Positions 7,006-7,018 of a stretch of 7,018 nucleotides of DNA are shown in pieces. How positions within the stretch are numbered: position 1 is the first letter of the stretch; each line of letters starts with the position of its first letter. A program made the position numbers and the translations under genes. The DNA comes from STF1-138 sp035356975 (lineage in GTDB: Bacteria > Patescibacteriota > Patescibacteriia > UBA1558 > S5-K13): NCBI GenBank assembly GCA_035356975.1, contig DAORGW010000041.1, forward strand, positions 1 to 7,018, in the 5' to 3' direction. The notes under the pieces are model-generated. The model saw nothing but the letters and a program-made list of their open reading frames with translations. It was not told where the DNA came from and did not search any database.

Positions 7006-7018
7006 TTATCTTTTCTTT

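Noticed and set aside
1..7018. CRISPR array, tRNA, rRNA or riboswitch
   Set aside because: No regularly spaced repeats, cloverleaf or conserved RNA core was seen, and almost all bases are inside protein genes.

Overview
The window holds a complete Type I restriction-modification operon on the minus strand. The order of transcription is a small helix-turn-helix (HTH) gene (6987-6805), hsdM (6794-5121), hsdS (5131-3971) and hsdR (3966-877). A site-specific serine recombinase on the plus strand (1-863) runs tail-to-tail into it, and its N-terminal part lies beyond the left edge. There is no stretch over 300 bases without a gene. The only gaps are 13 bp between recombinase and hsdR, 4 bp between hsdS and hsdR, 10 bp between the HTH gene and hsdM, and 31 bp at the right edge.

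The DNA is AT-rich. All large frames are intact with TGA read as stop and tryptophan encoded by TGG. Starts mostly lack a clear Shine-Dalgarno sequence. Together with the style of the recombinase (a compact C-terminus after the zinc ribbon, and an N-V-K-R-G-L-R entry into the recombinase domain), this fits a small-genome, low-GC bacterium such as a Patescibacteria (CPR) lineage. That placement is an inference with modest confidence. A code in which TGA encodes glycine or tryptophan is not needed to explain the frames.

How the genes would work together: HsdM and HsdS form the adenine methyltransferase that marks a bipartite target. HsdR joins them to make the translocating endonuclease that cuts unmodified DNA. 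HsdM, HsdS and HsdR look functional by motif inspection. The 60-residue HTH protein heads the operon and is either a local regulator of RM expression or an excisionase-like partner of the recombinase. The recombinase and the HTH gene bracket the RM operon, so a mobile defence island is plausible, but no attachment sites can be seen here.

The most notable non-coding signal is a perfect 11-bp stem with a 5-nt loop at 723-749, inside the recombinase reading frame. It is followed by T-rich sequence only in the minus-strand sense. It is therefore a good candidate for the terminator of the hsd operon, placed inside the convergent neighbour. No wholly new system is evident. The gene set is a recognisable Type I RM locus with some unusual regulatory and layout details.
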